The notes under the pieces are model-generated. The model made no database searches, was not told the origin of the DNA, and saw only the letters and a program-made list of their open reading frames with translations. Made by a program: the position numbers and the translations under genes. This document shows, in pieces, positions 39,615 through 47,924 of a stretch of 64,000 nucleotides of DNA (the first letter of the stretch is position 1; every line of letters begins with the position of its first letter). Source of the DNA: DATHWB01 sp040880725 (GTDB lineage: Bacteria > Actinomycetota > Acidimicrobiia > Spongiisociales > ZC4RG35); contig JBBDHV010000039.1 in assembly GCA_040880725.1 (NCBI GenBank), positions 1 through 64,000 on the forward strand, given 5' to 3'.

Positions 39615-40727
39615 TCAGCCCGGGACACCATTCGCGCGCCGTTCGATGACGGTGTGATGATGATCTGTGAAAGTCCCCGCCGCTATCGCGGCACGGGTCT
39701 GGGCCATCAACCCCAGCGTGTAGGCGAGATTGTGGATCGACAGGAGCCGGAACACCGAGAGCTCTTTGGTGGACAGCAGATGACGGAGATAGCTCCGGCT
39801 GACCTGGGAACACGCGAGGCAGGTGCACTCGTCGTGGAGGGGCCGCGGGTCGGCGCGGTACTCGGACCGCCGGAGGTTGAAGTCGCCGTCCGGGGTGAGC
39901 ACCCGCCCGTGACGGGCGAGACGGGTCGGCCAGACGCAGTCGAACAGGTCACATCCCCGGGCGACCGCGGCGAGGACTCCCTCGGCATCGCCGAGGCCCA
40001 TCACATACCGGACCCGGTCGGCGGGCAGCTCGGGCACCCCGGCCTCCAGCGCCAGATCCCGTTCCTCGGGGCTTTCGCCTACCGACAACCCGCCGATGGC
40101 GTACCCGTCGAAGTCCAGCGCGGCGGTCTCTCGGGCGCTCCAGACGCGAAGATCAGGATCGGTTCCCCCCTGCACGATGCCGAAGAGCGCCTGATCAGGA
40201 TTGGTGTGGACGTCCCGGCAGCGTTGCGCCCACCGCAGCGTCTGCTCGAGTGCCGCCTGCACGGCTTCCCGGGCAGCGGGCAGCCCGATGAGCACGTCGA
40301 GCACCATTGCCACGTCGGCACCGAGCAGCTGCTGGACCCGCATCGCCTCCTCCGGCGACAGGCGCACTTCGGACCCGTCGTAGGTCGATCGGAACACCGC
40401 CTCTTCTTCGGTGACCGTCGGATCCAACGAGAAGATCTGATAGCCGCCCGAGTCCGTGAGCGTCGGTCCGTTCCACCCCTGGAACGCGCCGAGACCCCCC
40501 ATCGCCGCCACGGTCTCCGCACCCGGCCGCAGCATCAAGTGATACGTGTTGGACAGCACCATCTGGGCCCCCACCCCCGCCAGGTCCGTCGAGTCGAGCC
40601 CTTTCACCGCCCCCCGGGTCCCCACCGGCATGAACGCCGGCGTCTCCACCACCCCATGGGTGAGTTCCACGCTGCCTGCCCGCGCGTTCCCATCATTGGC
40701 GGTGACGACGAGTTCCGCGGTTCTCAC
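39615..40727 (-). CDS. tgt: queuine/preQ1 tRNA-guanine transglycosylase
   Basis: Exchanges guanine-34 for the queuosine precursor in GUN-anticodon tRNAs. The 370 residues start at the GTG at 40727 (MRTAELVVTAND). The catalytic aspartates lie in LTDSGGYQIFSL and in VWPTRLARHG (context DCVWPTR). The zinc site is CTCLACSQ with a later histidine near LSIHNLAY. An open frame extends upstream, but it runs through the GC-rich repeats and is not coding. The companion queA upstream is frameshifted. Confidence 0.94.
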   Translation of the reverse strand: MRTAELVVTANDGNARAGSVELTHGVVETPAFMPVGTRGAVKGLDSTDLAGVGAQMVLSNTYHLMLRPGAETVAAMGGLGAFQGWNGPTLTDSGGYQIFSLDPTVTEEEAVFRSTYDGSEVRLSPEEAMRVQQLLGADVAMVLDVLIGLPAAREAVQAALEQTLRWAQRCRDVHTNPDQALFGIVQGGTDPDLRVWSARETAALDFDGYAIGGLSVGESPEERDLALEAGVPELPADRVRYVMGLGDAEGVLAAVARGCDLFDCVWPTRLARHGRVLTPDGDFNLRRSEYRADPRPLHDECTCLACSQVSRSYLRHLLSTKELSVFRLLSIHNLAYTLGLMAQTRAAIAAGTFTDHHHTVIERRANGVPG

Positions 40728-40730
40728 TGT

Positions 40731-40853
40731 TTGATTGTGCGGGGGGGCGACCCCCCTGCACCCCCCGGACGGCGCGGCTGCCCTCGTCGGCTCACCGGGG
40801 GTCGCGCTCGATGACTCATGACGGTGGGTGGTCGCGGAGGTTTGGGTCGCTGC
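40731..40853 (+). repeat. GC-rich dispersed repeat, copy R2 (full, 123 bp)
   Basis: Plus-strand unit starting TTGATTGTGC. Its head is a hairpin of G7-CGA-C6 closed by GTGC/GCAC. The middle is CCCCCCGGACGGCGCGGCTG, and the tail contains GACTCATGACG and GTCGCGGAGG. It is followed head-to-tail by R3 and R4. Together R2-R4 fill most of the 336-bp space between queA and tgt. The remaining bases (41020-41063) show no feature. Confidence 0.85.
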
Positions 40854-40896
40854 TTGATTGTGCGGGGGGGCGACCCCCCTGCACCCCCCGGACGGC
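40854..40896 (+). repeat. GC-rich dispersed repeat, copy R3 (truncated, 43 bp)
   Basis: Head hairpin only, identical to R2 over TTGATTGTGC through CCGGACGG, then interrupted by the start of R4. The 123-bp spacing from R2 equals one full unit, so this looks like a tandem duplication with a later deletion. Confidence 0.85.
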
Positions 40897-41019
40897 TTGA
40901 TTGTGCGGGGGGCGACCCCCCGGCACCCCCCGGACGGCGCGGCTGCCCTCGTCGGCTCACCGGGGGTCGCGCCCTGTGACTCATCGTCTGGTCTGACGCG
41001 GGTGAGGACCACGGTGGGC
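40897..41019 (+). repeat. GC-rich dispersed repeat, copy R4
   Basis: Starts TTGATTGTGC at 40897 with a six-G head and CGGCACC in place of CTGCACC. The middle section GCGCGGCTGCCCTCGTCGGC matches R2 exactly. The tail (GACTCATCGTC) has diverged, so the right end is approximate. Confidence 0.75.
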
Positions 41020-41063
41020 GAAGCTGCGGGTTTGGCTGGCCACGCGACTCAGGAACTCTCCCG

Positions 41064-42066
41064 TCATGACTGGCGCTCGCAGAGCATGGCGTCTCCGAAG
41101 CTGAGGAAGCGGTAGCCGCGGGCGAGCGCCGTGTCGTAGGCGGTCTTCCATTCAGGTCCCATGAAGGCGGCGAGCATCACGAGGAGCGACGATCCGGGGA
41201 CGTGGAAGTTGGTGACGAGTACATCGACGACCCGGAAGGTACTCCCTGGCCGGAGGAACAGGTCGGTCTCGGTCTCGCCGGCGTCGACGGTTCCGTCGTC
41301 ACGGGCGAAGGTTTCGAGGGTTCGGACCGTCGTCGTTCCCACAGCCACGACACGGCCGCCTCGCTGCCGGGTGTCGGCGATGGCGTCCGCCGTCTCGTCG
41401 ATGATCCTGCAGCGTTCGCGATGCATCACGTGGTCTTCGATGCGGTCGGCGGTGATCGGTCGAAACGTGCCGATCCCGACTTCGAGTTCGACGGCGGCCC
41501 GCCGGATTCCCCGCTGCTGGAGACTGGCGAGCACCGCCGGGGTGAAGTGCAGTCCGGCGGTGGGTGCGGCGGCCGAACCGACCCGGTCGGCATAGACCGT
41601 CTGATATCGCTCGGGGTCGTCGAGTTCTTCGGTGATGTACGGCGGGAGGGGCACCGTGCCGATCTCCTCGAGGTGGCGTTCGTCGTTGAACTCGACGGCC
41701 ACCACGCCGTCGTCGGGGCCTTCGATGATGACCGCCTGGACCTCCCCGAAAGTGATGACGACTCCGGGACGCATCCTCCGGGCAGGCGACACCAGCGCCG
41801 TCCAGCCCCCCTGTGCTCGCCTCGAGAGCAACAGCAGCTCCACAGACCCGCCGGTGCCGTGTTTGGTTCCCCGCCAGCCGCGCTCGCCGCACGCGTGTCG
41901 TATTGACGACGACGAGGTCATCGGGGTCGAGCAGGGATGCCAGCGCCGAGAACTCGTGGTCAGCCAGATCCCGGGTGTCCAGCAGCCGGGCCGAGTCGCG
42001 CGGTTCGGCGGGATGTTGGGCGATGGACGCCGGCGCCAGATCGTACTGGAACTCCGACAGCTCCAT
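41064..42066 (-). pseudogene. queA: queA, S-adenosylmethionine:tRNA ribosyltransferase-isomerase, frameshifted
   Basis: The enzyme transfers and isomerises the ribosyl group of SAM onto preQ1-tRNA. The first 67 or so codons (MELSEFQYDLAPASIAQHP to VVVNTTRVRRARLAG) are in one frame and the rest (TKHGTGGSVELLLLSRR to GYRFLSFGDAMLC) in another. One extra base near 41867-41868 (GGGGAACC on the coding strand, where GGGGACC would restore the frame) joins them. Both halves keep family motifs (PTAGLHFTP, HVPGSSLL). It is either a recent inactivation or a sequencing error. Its ATG overlaps the ruvB stop by one base. Confidence 0.85.
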
Positions 42067-43091
42067 CAGAGGTCGAAGGTGGGCTGTCCCGAGGCGGGGG
42101 GCTCCAGTCCGAGGTGGCGGTAGGCGCCGGCCGTCGCCACTCGCCCGCGGGCGGTGCGCTGGATCAGCCCCAGCTGCAGCAGAAAAGGCTCGTAGGCATC
42201 TTCGACGGTCTCGCGCTCTTCGCCCACGGCGATGGCCAGGGTGCTCAAGCCCACCGGGCCGCCGGAGAAGCGGTTCACGACGGCATCCAGTATCGCCCGG
42301 TCGACCTTGTCGAGCCCGAGGTGGTCGATCTCATAGACCGCGAGTGCTTCGTCGGCGACCCCTTCGTGCACGATGCCGTTGCCGCGGGCCACGGCGTAGT
42401 CGTGCACGCGTGCGAGGAGCCGGTTGGCGATGCGTGCGGTCCCTCGGCTGCGGCGGGCGATGGCTTTGGCGCCGGCGTCGTCGACGTCCGCTCCCAGGAT
42501 CGAGGCGGACCGACGCACGATCTTCTCGAGGTCGTCGGCGGTGTAGTAGTCGATGCGTTCGACCAACCCGAAGCGGTCGCGCAGCGGGGCGGACACGGTG
42601 CCGATCCGGGTGGTCGCTCCCACGAGGGTGAAGGGGGGAACGTCGAGCCGGATGGAACTCGCCGCCGGGCCTTTTCCGAGCACGATGTCGAGTTCGAAGT
42701 CTTCCATTGCCGGGTACAGCACTTCTTCGACCTGCCGTGGCACCCGATGAATTTCGTCGATGAAAAAGACGTCGCCGGGTCCGAGGTTCGACAGGATGGC
42801 GGCCAGGTCGCCGGGTCGTTCCAGGGCCGGCCCCGAGGTCTTGGAGATCGAGGCACCGAGTTCCTGGGCGATGATCCAGGCGAGCGACGTCTTTCCGAGT
42901 CCGGGCGGGCCGGAGAGGAGCACATGGTCGAGCGGCTTGGAGAGGGCGCGTGCGGCTTCCACCGAGATACGGATCCGCTCTTTGACCATCTCCTGGCCGA
43001 TGAACTCGTCGAGGGTCCGAGGGCGGAGGGTGATCTCGAATGGGTCGTCGATCGGATCGACGGACACGCCGAGGAGGCCTTCTTCTCTCAT
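42066..43091 (-). CDS. ruvB: Holliday junction branch migration DNA helicase RuvB
   Basis: AAA+ motor that drives branch migration with RuvA. The 341 residues have TLDEFIGQEMVKERI, Walker A GPPGLGKTSLAW, Walker B VFFIDEIHRV, sensor VGATTRIGTVSAPL and the C-terminal winged helix with LLQLGLIQRTARGRVAT. The ruvC-ruvA-ruvB order is intact, with 10 bp to ruvA. Confidence 0.98.
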   Translation of the reverse strand: MREEGLLGVSVDPIDDPFEITLRPRTLDEFIGQEMVKERIRISVEAARALSKPLDHVLLSGPPGLGKTSLAWIIAQELGASISKTSGPALERPGDLAAILSNLGPGDVFFIDEIHRVPRQVEEVLYPAMEDFELDIVLGKGPAASSIRLDVPPFTLVGATTRIGTVSAPLRDRFGLVERIDYYTADDLEKIVRRSASILGADVDDAGAKAIARRSRGTARIANRLLARVHDYAVARGNGIVHEGVADEALAVYEIDHLGLDKVDRAILDAVVNRFSGGPVGLSTLAIAVGEERETVEDAYEPFLLQLGLIQRTARGRVATAGAYRHLGLEPPASGQPTFDL

Positions 43092-43101
43092 GGGGCTGCC
43101 G

Positions 43102-43665
43102 TCACCTTCCGAGAAGCTTCAGTGCGGTGCGGATTTGTTCGGTCACGGGCGCCTCGGAATCGATTCCTGCCATCGCTTCTCTGATCTCCGCGACGGAGTA
43201 TCCCAACTGCTCGAGCGCTTGCCGAACTTGGCTTCCGGTGGACTCGGTCATGTCGGCTTCCATGTCCACCAACCGCGGCTTGAGGTCGAGCACGATCCGC
43301 TGCGCGGTGCGCTTGCCGATCCCCGGGACCTGGGTGAGGGCGTCGACGTCCTCGGACGCGATCGCGCGGCGGAGGGCTTCGGGCGAGAACACGCCGAGGA
43401 TCCCGAGTGCGACCCGCGGTCCGACGCCTTGGGCGCCGAGGAGCACCCGAAAGAGGTCCCGCTCCGGGCCGTTGGCGAATCCGTAGAGCACGAGAGCGTC
43501 ATCACGGACGTGGAGATGTGTCGCCACCGTTGCTTCGTCACCGACCTGGCCGACACCCGTGGCGGTCTTCGGCGTCACATGCAACTCGTATCCGACCCCG
43601 CCCACGTCGAGGATCAGTCGGTCGGCATCGATCGCTGCCACGTGGCCTCGGAGTCGGCCGATCAT
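43102..43665 (-). CDS. ruvA: Holliday junction branch migration protein RuvA
   Basis: Binds four-way junctions as a tetramer. The 187 residues start MIGRLRGHVAAIDADRLILD (OB fold). Helix-hairpin-helix motifs follow (LLGAQGVGPRVALGIL and LTQVPGIGKRTAQRIVLDL), then a C-terminal RuvB-binding helix bundle (ALEQLGYSVAEIREAM). The ATG at 43665 overlaps the ruvC stop by one base. The longer open frame to 43707 would run over ruvC. Confidence 0.97.
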   Translation of the reverse strand: MIGRLRGHVAAIDADRLILDVGGVGYELHVTPKTATGVGQVGDEATVATHLHVRDDALVLYGFANGPERDLFRVLLGAQGVGPRVALGILGVFSPEALRRAIASEDVDALTQVPGIGKRTAQRIVLDLKPRLVDMEADMTESTGSQVRQALEQLGYSVAEIREAMAGIDSEAPVTEQIRTALKLLGR

Positions 43666-44150
43666 CAACGGGTCCCCGCGGGAAGGCGGATGCTCTGCAG
43701 GTGACACATTGCGATCGCGAGGGCATCAGCCACGTCTGCGGGGCCTTCCACCCCCGGGAGGGAAAGTCGTCGCGCCACCATCGCGGCCACCGCGGTCTTG
43801 GCGGCGGCGCCGTCGCCGGTCACTGCGAGTTTCACCTGGTTGGGGCTGTATTCGGCCACGTCCAGGCCCGCCCTGGCGGCGGTGAGCAGCACGACACCGG
43901 ATGCCCGTCCGACGGCGATGGCGGTCTGTCGGTTGCGGTTGGTGAAGACACGTTCGATGGCCGCAACGTCTGGTTCGTGTTCTGCGATGACCGCCGCGAG
44001 GTCCCGTTCGAGTTCGAGGAGCCGGGCCGCCATCGGTTGGGCGGGGTCGGTGCGGATGACTCCGGCGGCGACGGCTTCGAGGCCGCGTCCGCGTCGCACC
44101 AGCCCGTAGCCGGTGCGGGTCAATCCGGGGTCGATTCCGAGTACGAACAT
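43665..44150 (-). CDS. ruvC: crossover junction endodeoxyribonuclease RuvC
   Basis: Resolves Holliday junctions by paired nicks. The 161 residues have the catalytic acidic residues in VLGIDPGLTRTGYG, in AIERVFTNRN and late in ADVADALAIAMCH. It starts the ruvCAB unit, 50 bp after a small membrane protein gene. Confidence 0.97.
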   Translation of the reverse strand: MFVLGIDPGLTRTGYGLVRRGRGLEAVAAGVIRTDPAQPMAARLLELERDLAAVIAEHEPDVAAIERVFTNRNRQTAIAVGRASGVVLLTAARAGLDVAEYSPNQVKLAVTGDGAAAKTAVAAMVARRLSLPGVEGPADVADALAIAMCHLQSIRLPAGTR

Positions 44151-44200
44151 GTGTACGACAGGCTAGATGCGATGTGCGACAGTTCCGTGTCACCATCGCG

Positions 44201-44632
44201 TCAGCCGGCGATCATCGCCGCCAGGGCTGCCAGCCACAGCACGTTCTCGAGGTGGAACATCCGGGAGAAGCGCCGCCCGTACGCAGCCGCGACGTCGGTT
44301 TCCCCGCGGCCGACGGCGGCGGTCAGTCCGTCCCAGGCCGGTCGGGCTGCCGTTGCGCCGAGCACGATCGCTCCGATCGCTGCGAGGATGCCGACTCCGA
44401 GAAGGGTGCTGGACGACCACCCGGCGTTCCACAGCAGTCCGATCCCGCTCAGGACCGTGAGGACGGCTGCTCCGATACCGAGCCGAGCGCTCGTCGTAAG
44501 GCGTTGCACCATCGCCGTCGCCGCTTCTCCCCCGACGCCGAGGCACACGCGAATGTCCCGCGGGATTGGCAGCTTGTGCCCGAACCACGCGGCGGCACTG
44601 GCGACGTGAACCACGAGCAGCACGGTCTTCAT
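44201..44632 (-). CDS. four-TM integral membrane protein (CopD/DUF2269-like)
   Basis: A 143-residue hydrophobic protein with four predicted helices (about 3-20, 48-68, 74-95, 122-142). The first helix holds LLVVHVASAAAWFGHK, a His-containing pattern seen in CopD/HemJ-like and DUF2269 membrane proteins. There is no signal peptide cleavage site. It sits between yebC and ruvC; its role is not known. Confidence 0.75.
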   Translation of the reverse strand: MKTVLLVVHVASAAAWFGHKLPIPRDIRVCLGVGGEAATAMVQRLTTSARLGIGAAVLTVLSGIGLLWNAGWSSSTLLGVGILAAIGAIVLGATAARPAWDGLTAAVGRGETDVAAAYGRRFSRMFHLENVLWLAALAAMIAG

Positions 44633-44651
44633 CCGCGTGAATCAAGTCCCC

Positions 44652-45395
44652 TCAGCCGACGAGTGTCTCCATGATCTCGTCGGAGACGTCGAAGTTGGCA
44701 AAGACCTCTTGGACGTCGTCGAGGTCTTCGAGGGCGTCGATGAGCCGAAAGATCTTGGCCGCACCGTCGGCGTCGACGGCGATCGTGGTGGACGGCAATT
44801 GTGTGACATCGGCGGATTCCACGTCGACACCCGCCGCTTCCAGGCCGGCGCGAACGTCGGAGATGGCCGACGGGGACATCTCGATCTCGAAGCTGTCCCC
44901 CGACTCCCGCACATCGTCGGCACCGGAGTCCAACGCGACGAGCAGCACCGTTTCTTCGTCTCCCCGAGCCACGATCAGTCCTCGCTGGTTGAACAGATAG
45001 CCGACGGAGCCGGGCTCACCGAGGTTCCCGTTGTTGCGGGTCATGGTCGAACGCACATCCGAGGCCGCCCGGTTGCGATTGTCGGTCAGCACATGGATGT
45101 AGATCGCCACCCCGCCGGGGCCGTACCCCTCGTACCAGGTCTCTTCGTACGAGACCGCGTCACCGCCCTCGCCCGAGCCCCGCTTGACGGCCCGGTCGAT
45201 GTTGTCGTTCGGCATCGACGCCGCTTTCGCCTTGGCGATGGCGTTGGCGAGGCTGATGTTCATCGTGGGGTCGCCGCCACCTTCGCGGGCGGTCTGTTCG
45301 ATCGCCCGGGCCAGTTTGGCGAACAGTTTGCCCCGCGCCGCGTCCTGGCGGCCCTTGCGGTGCTTGATGTTCGCCCATTTGGAATGTCCGGCCAT
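44652..45395 (-). CDS. YebC/PmpR family protein
   Basis: A 247-residue protein whose first residues, MAGHSKWANIKHRKGRQDA, are the family hallmark. The middle contains YEGYGPGGVAIYIHVLTDNRNR. The family has been described as transcription regulators and more recently as translation factors acting on stalled ribosomes. The ATG at 45395 is fixed by the MAGHSKW signature; the open frame upstream belongs to shadow sequence over pdxT. The pdxS-pdxT-yebC-ruvC order is typical of Actinomycetota. Confidence 0.94.
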   Translation of the reverse strand: MAGHSKWANIKHRKGRQDAARGKLFAKLARAIEQTAREGGGDPTMNISLANAIAKAKAASMPNDNIDRAVKRGSGEGGDAVSYEETWYEGYGPGGVAIYIHVLTDNRNRAASDVRSTMTRNNGNLGEPGSVGYLFNQRGLIVARGDEETVLLVALDSGADDVRESGDSFEIEMSPSAISDVRAGLEAAGVDVESADVTQLPSTTIAVDADGAAKIFRLIDALEDLDDVQEVFANFDVSDEIMETLVG

Positions 45396-45406
45396 GCAGT
45401 CCTCGT

Positions 45407-45970
45407 CTAGGTCAAGTCCAGCAGCATCTGGTGGATGCGGGTGTCTTCGGTCAGTTCGGGATGAAAGGAGGTACCGAGAATGGTGCCCTGCTGCACCATC
45501 ACCGGGTGCTCGTCGACGGTGGCAAGGACGTCGACCGAACTCCCCACCTTTGCCACCCAGGGGGCACGGATGAAGACGGCGTGGAAGGGAGCGTCGAGAC
45601 CGTCGATGTCGATGTCGGCTTCGAACGAATCGTTCTGGCGTCCGAACGCGTTGCGCTGGACGACGACGTCGAGCACTCCCAGCAGGTGCTGATCGCCTTC
45701 GGTCACCGCAGAGGCTGCGAAGATCAGCCCCGCACAACTGCCATAGGTCGGAAGACCGTCGGCGATGATTCGCCGGAGCGGATCGAAGAGTCCCCAGCGC
45801 ACGGCCAGTTTGCCGATGGTGGTGGATTCGCCTCCGGGCATGATGAGCGCGTCGATCCCGTCGAGATGTTCCGGAAGGCGCACCGCGCGGCCCTCGGCGC
45901 CGAGTTCCCGCACCACTGCCAGGTGTTCTCGAAAGTCTCCCTGGAGCGCGAGGACGCCGACGACCGGCAT
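45407..45970 (-). CDS. pdxT: pyridoxal 5'-phosphate synthase glutaminase subunit
   Basis: Releases ammonia from glutamine for PdxS. The 187 residues have the class I amidotransferase features: MPGGESTTIGKL, the nucleophile cysteine in TYGSCAGLIFAAS and the His-Glu pair in GTSFHPELTED. It starts 4 bp after pdxS. Confidence 0.96.
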   Translation of the reverse strand: MPVVGVLALQGDFREHLAVVRELGAEGRAVRLPEHLDGIDALIMPGGESTTIGKLAVRWGLFDPLRRIIADGLPTYGSCAGLIFAASAVTEGDQHLLGVLDVVVQRNAFGRQNDSFEADIDIDGLDAPFHAVFIRAPWVAKVGSSVDVLATVDEHPVMVQQGTILGTSFHPELTEDTRIHQMLLDLT

Positions 45971-45974
45971 CGGC

Positions 45975-46856
45975 TCACCAGCCTCTGCGGGCGAGCTGTT
46001 CGGACTCGGCCAGCGTGCTCATCTCGATGCCCGGCATGGCCTTGCCCAAGCCGGCCGAGACCTTGGCAACGATGTCGGCGCTCTCCCAGTTGGTGGTCGC
46101 GTCGACGATCGCTCGTGCGAAGAGCTCGGGGTTGGAGCTCTTGAAGATCCCCGACCCGACGAAGACCCCGTCGACGCCGAGCGCCATCATGAGCGCGGCA
46201 TCGGACGGCGTGGCGATTCCGCCCGCGGCGAAGTTGACCACAGGGAGCTTCCCCGTCTCGGCGACTTCCTTGACGAGGGTGTAGGGCGCGGCCAAGTCCC
46301 GTGCTGCAGACATGAGCTGTTCGTCCCGCAGGGTGGCGAGCGTCTGGATGCCTGCGGTGATCTTGCGCATGTGGCGGACGGCCTCCACCACATTGCCTGT
46401 GCCGGCTTCACCCTTGGTGCGGATCATCGCCGCGCCTTCGCCGATGCGCCGCAGCGCCTCGCCGAGATCCTTGGCGCCACAGACGAAGGGGGTGGTGAAC
46501 GCCCACTTGTCGATGTGGTGGTCTTCGTCGGCGGGGGTGAGCACTTCGGACTCGTCGATGTAGTCGACGTCGAGCGCTTCGAGGACCCGGGCTTCGAGGA
46601 AATGCCCGATGCGTGCCTTGGCCATCACCGGGATCGAAACCGCCGCCTGGATCCCCTGGATCATCTCCGGATCGGACATGCGGGCCACTCCACCGTCCCG
46701 GCGGATGTCGGCCGGAACGCGCTCCAGCGCCATCACGGCGACCGCGCCGGCTTCTTCGGCGATCTTGGCCTCGTCGGGGGTGACCACATCCATGATCACG
46801 CCGCCCTTGAGCATGTCGGCAAGCCCTCGCTTGACCAGTTCAGTGCCTCGTTCCAC
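45975..46856 (-). CDS. pdxS: pyridoxal 5'-phosphate synthase subunit PdxS
   Basis: Builds PLP from ribose 5-phosphate, glyceraldehyde 3-phosphate and ammonia. The 293-residue TIM barrel is highly conserved: GGVIMDVVTPDEAKIAEEAG, ARIGHFLEARVLEAL, DESEVLTPADEDHHI, and NFAAGGIATPSDAALMM. It forms a ring complex with PdxT, whose gene follows. The 48-bp gap to the glycosyltransferase gene upstream may hold a promoter. Confidence 0.97.
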   Translation of the reverse strand: MERGTELVKRGLADMLKGGVIMDVVTPDEAKIAEEAGAVAVMALERVPADIRRDGGVARMSDPEMIQGIQAAVSIPVMAKARIGHFLEARVLEALDVDYIDESEVLTPADEDHHIDKWAFTTPFVCGAKDLGEALRRIGEGAAMIRTKGEAGTGNVVEAVRHMRKITAGIQTLATLRDEQLMSAARDLAAPYTLVKEVAETGKLPVVNFAAGGIATPSDAALMMALGVDGVFVGSGIFKSSNPELFARAIVDATTNWESADIVAKVSAGLGKAMPGIEMSTLAESEQLARRGW

Positions 46857-46904
46857 AGGAGCTCCTTTGCGTGAACCCGAATGGTACCGCTGGCGACGAG
46901 GTGT

Positions 46905-47924
46905 TCATCCGACCGCACGTCGGTAGGCCTCGACGTAGCGGCCGGTCACCACCGACCAGTCGTATTCCGCAGCTTTCGCCCTGCCGGCCGCCCCGTGTCG
47001 ACGTGCTGCGGCTTCTTCGGTCAGTAGCTCGATGACGGCGCGCGAGATGGCCGGAACGTCACCTACCGGCACGTGGACGCCTGCTCCGTCCATCACTGCG
47101 GTGAACGCAGGGAGATCCGAGGCCACCACGGCGCATCCGGCGGCCATGGCTTCGGCCACGACGATGCCGAAGCTCTCGCCGCCGGTGTTCGGGGCGACAT
47201 GGACTGCCGAGGACGCGAGCACGTGTCGCTTCTCGGATTCGGTCACCCGTCCGACGAAACGCACCCCCGCGATCGGCGTATCCCGTGCCGCCCCCATCAC
47301 GACCAGTTCGGCGTCGCCCACGGTCGCCCGGATTTCCGGCCAGGCCGCCAGCAGCAGGTCGAGGCCTTTGCGGGGGTCGTCGCGCCCGAGGAACGTGACC
47401 CGGCGAGGATGGCGGGTCTCTTCGCTGACGTACGCGGCGACGTTCAGTGCGTTGGGAATGATCTCGACGGGACCCCATCGGGAGGGGAGTGCCGCCGCAG
47501 CCACGGATGACACTGCGGTGACGACGTGTCGGCCGAGGGGCATCGGACGTGCCAGCGCCCGGTATGCGGCCGATGCCCACCAGGGCGCATCGGCGTGGAA
47601 GGTGAGCACTTTCGGGACCGGGACTCCGAGGGCGGAGGTCGACACCCGCGGGATGAGAGGCTCGTGGATGTGGACCACGTCTGCGCCTGCCAGCGCGGCC
47701 CGGGTCCTTGTTCCGACGCCGCGGCCCAGCGCCACAGGAACGACGGAGCGGTTGGCCCTGATCCGTGTCGTCGGTCCGACGCTGCGTGCGCGGTCGCGCT
47801 CGCCCGGACCGACGAGCCAGGCGTCGTGGCCCGCATTGCCCAAACGTTCGACGAGTTCGATGGTGAGCTGTTGGACCCCGCCGGCCATGCCGAGGTCGTA
47901 GGGGCACACCACGGCAACCCTCAA
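46905..47924 (-). CDS. pimA: GT4 glycosyltransferase, probably phosphatidylinositol mannosyltransferase (PimA-like)
   Basis: Likely adds the first mannose of phosphatidylinositol mannosides from GDP-mannose at the inner membrane. The 339 residues have an N-terminal MRVAVVCPYDLGMAGGVQQ with the glycine loop, HIHEPLIP and FHADAP segments. The GT4 C-terminal signature VAPNTGGESFGIVVAEAMA closely resembles mycobacterial PimA. It starts with TTG, overlapping the acyltransferase stop by 4 bp. The pgsA-acyltransferase-GT4 order supports this role. Confidence 0.85.
   Translation of the reverse strand: MRVAVVCPYDLGMAGGVQQLTIELVERLGNAGHDAWLVGPGERDRARSVGPTTRIRANRSVVPVALGRGVGTRTRAALAGADVVHIHEPLIPRVSTSALGVPVPKVLTFHADAPWWASAAYRALARPMPLGRHVVTAVSSVAAAALPSRWGPVEIIPNALNVAAYVSEETRHPRRVTFLGRDDPRKGLDLLLAAWPEIRATVGDAELVVMGAARDTPIAGVRFVGRVTESEKRHVLASSAVHVAPNTGGESFGIVVAEAMAAGCAVVASDLPAFTAVMDGAGVHVPVGDVPAISRAVIELLTEEAAARRHGAAGRAKAAEYDWSVVTGRYVEAYRRAVG

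Noticed and set aside
40731..41019. CRISPR array at the repeat clusters
   Set aside because: Units are 122-124 bp, too few, with no unique spacers and no cas genes.
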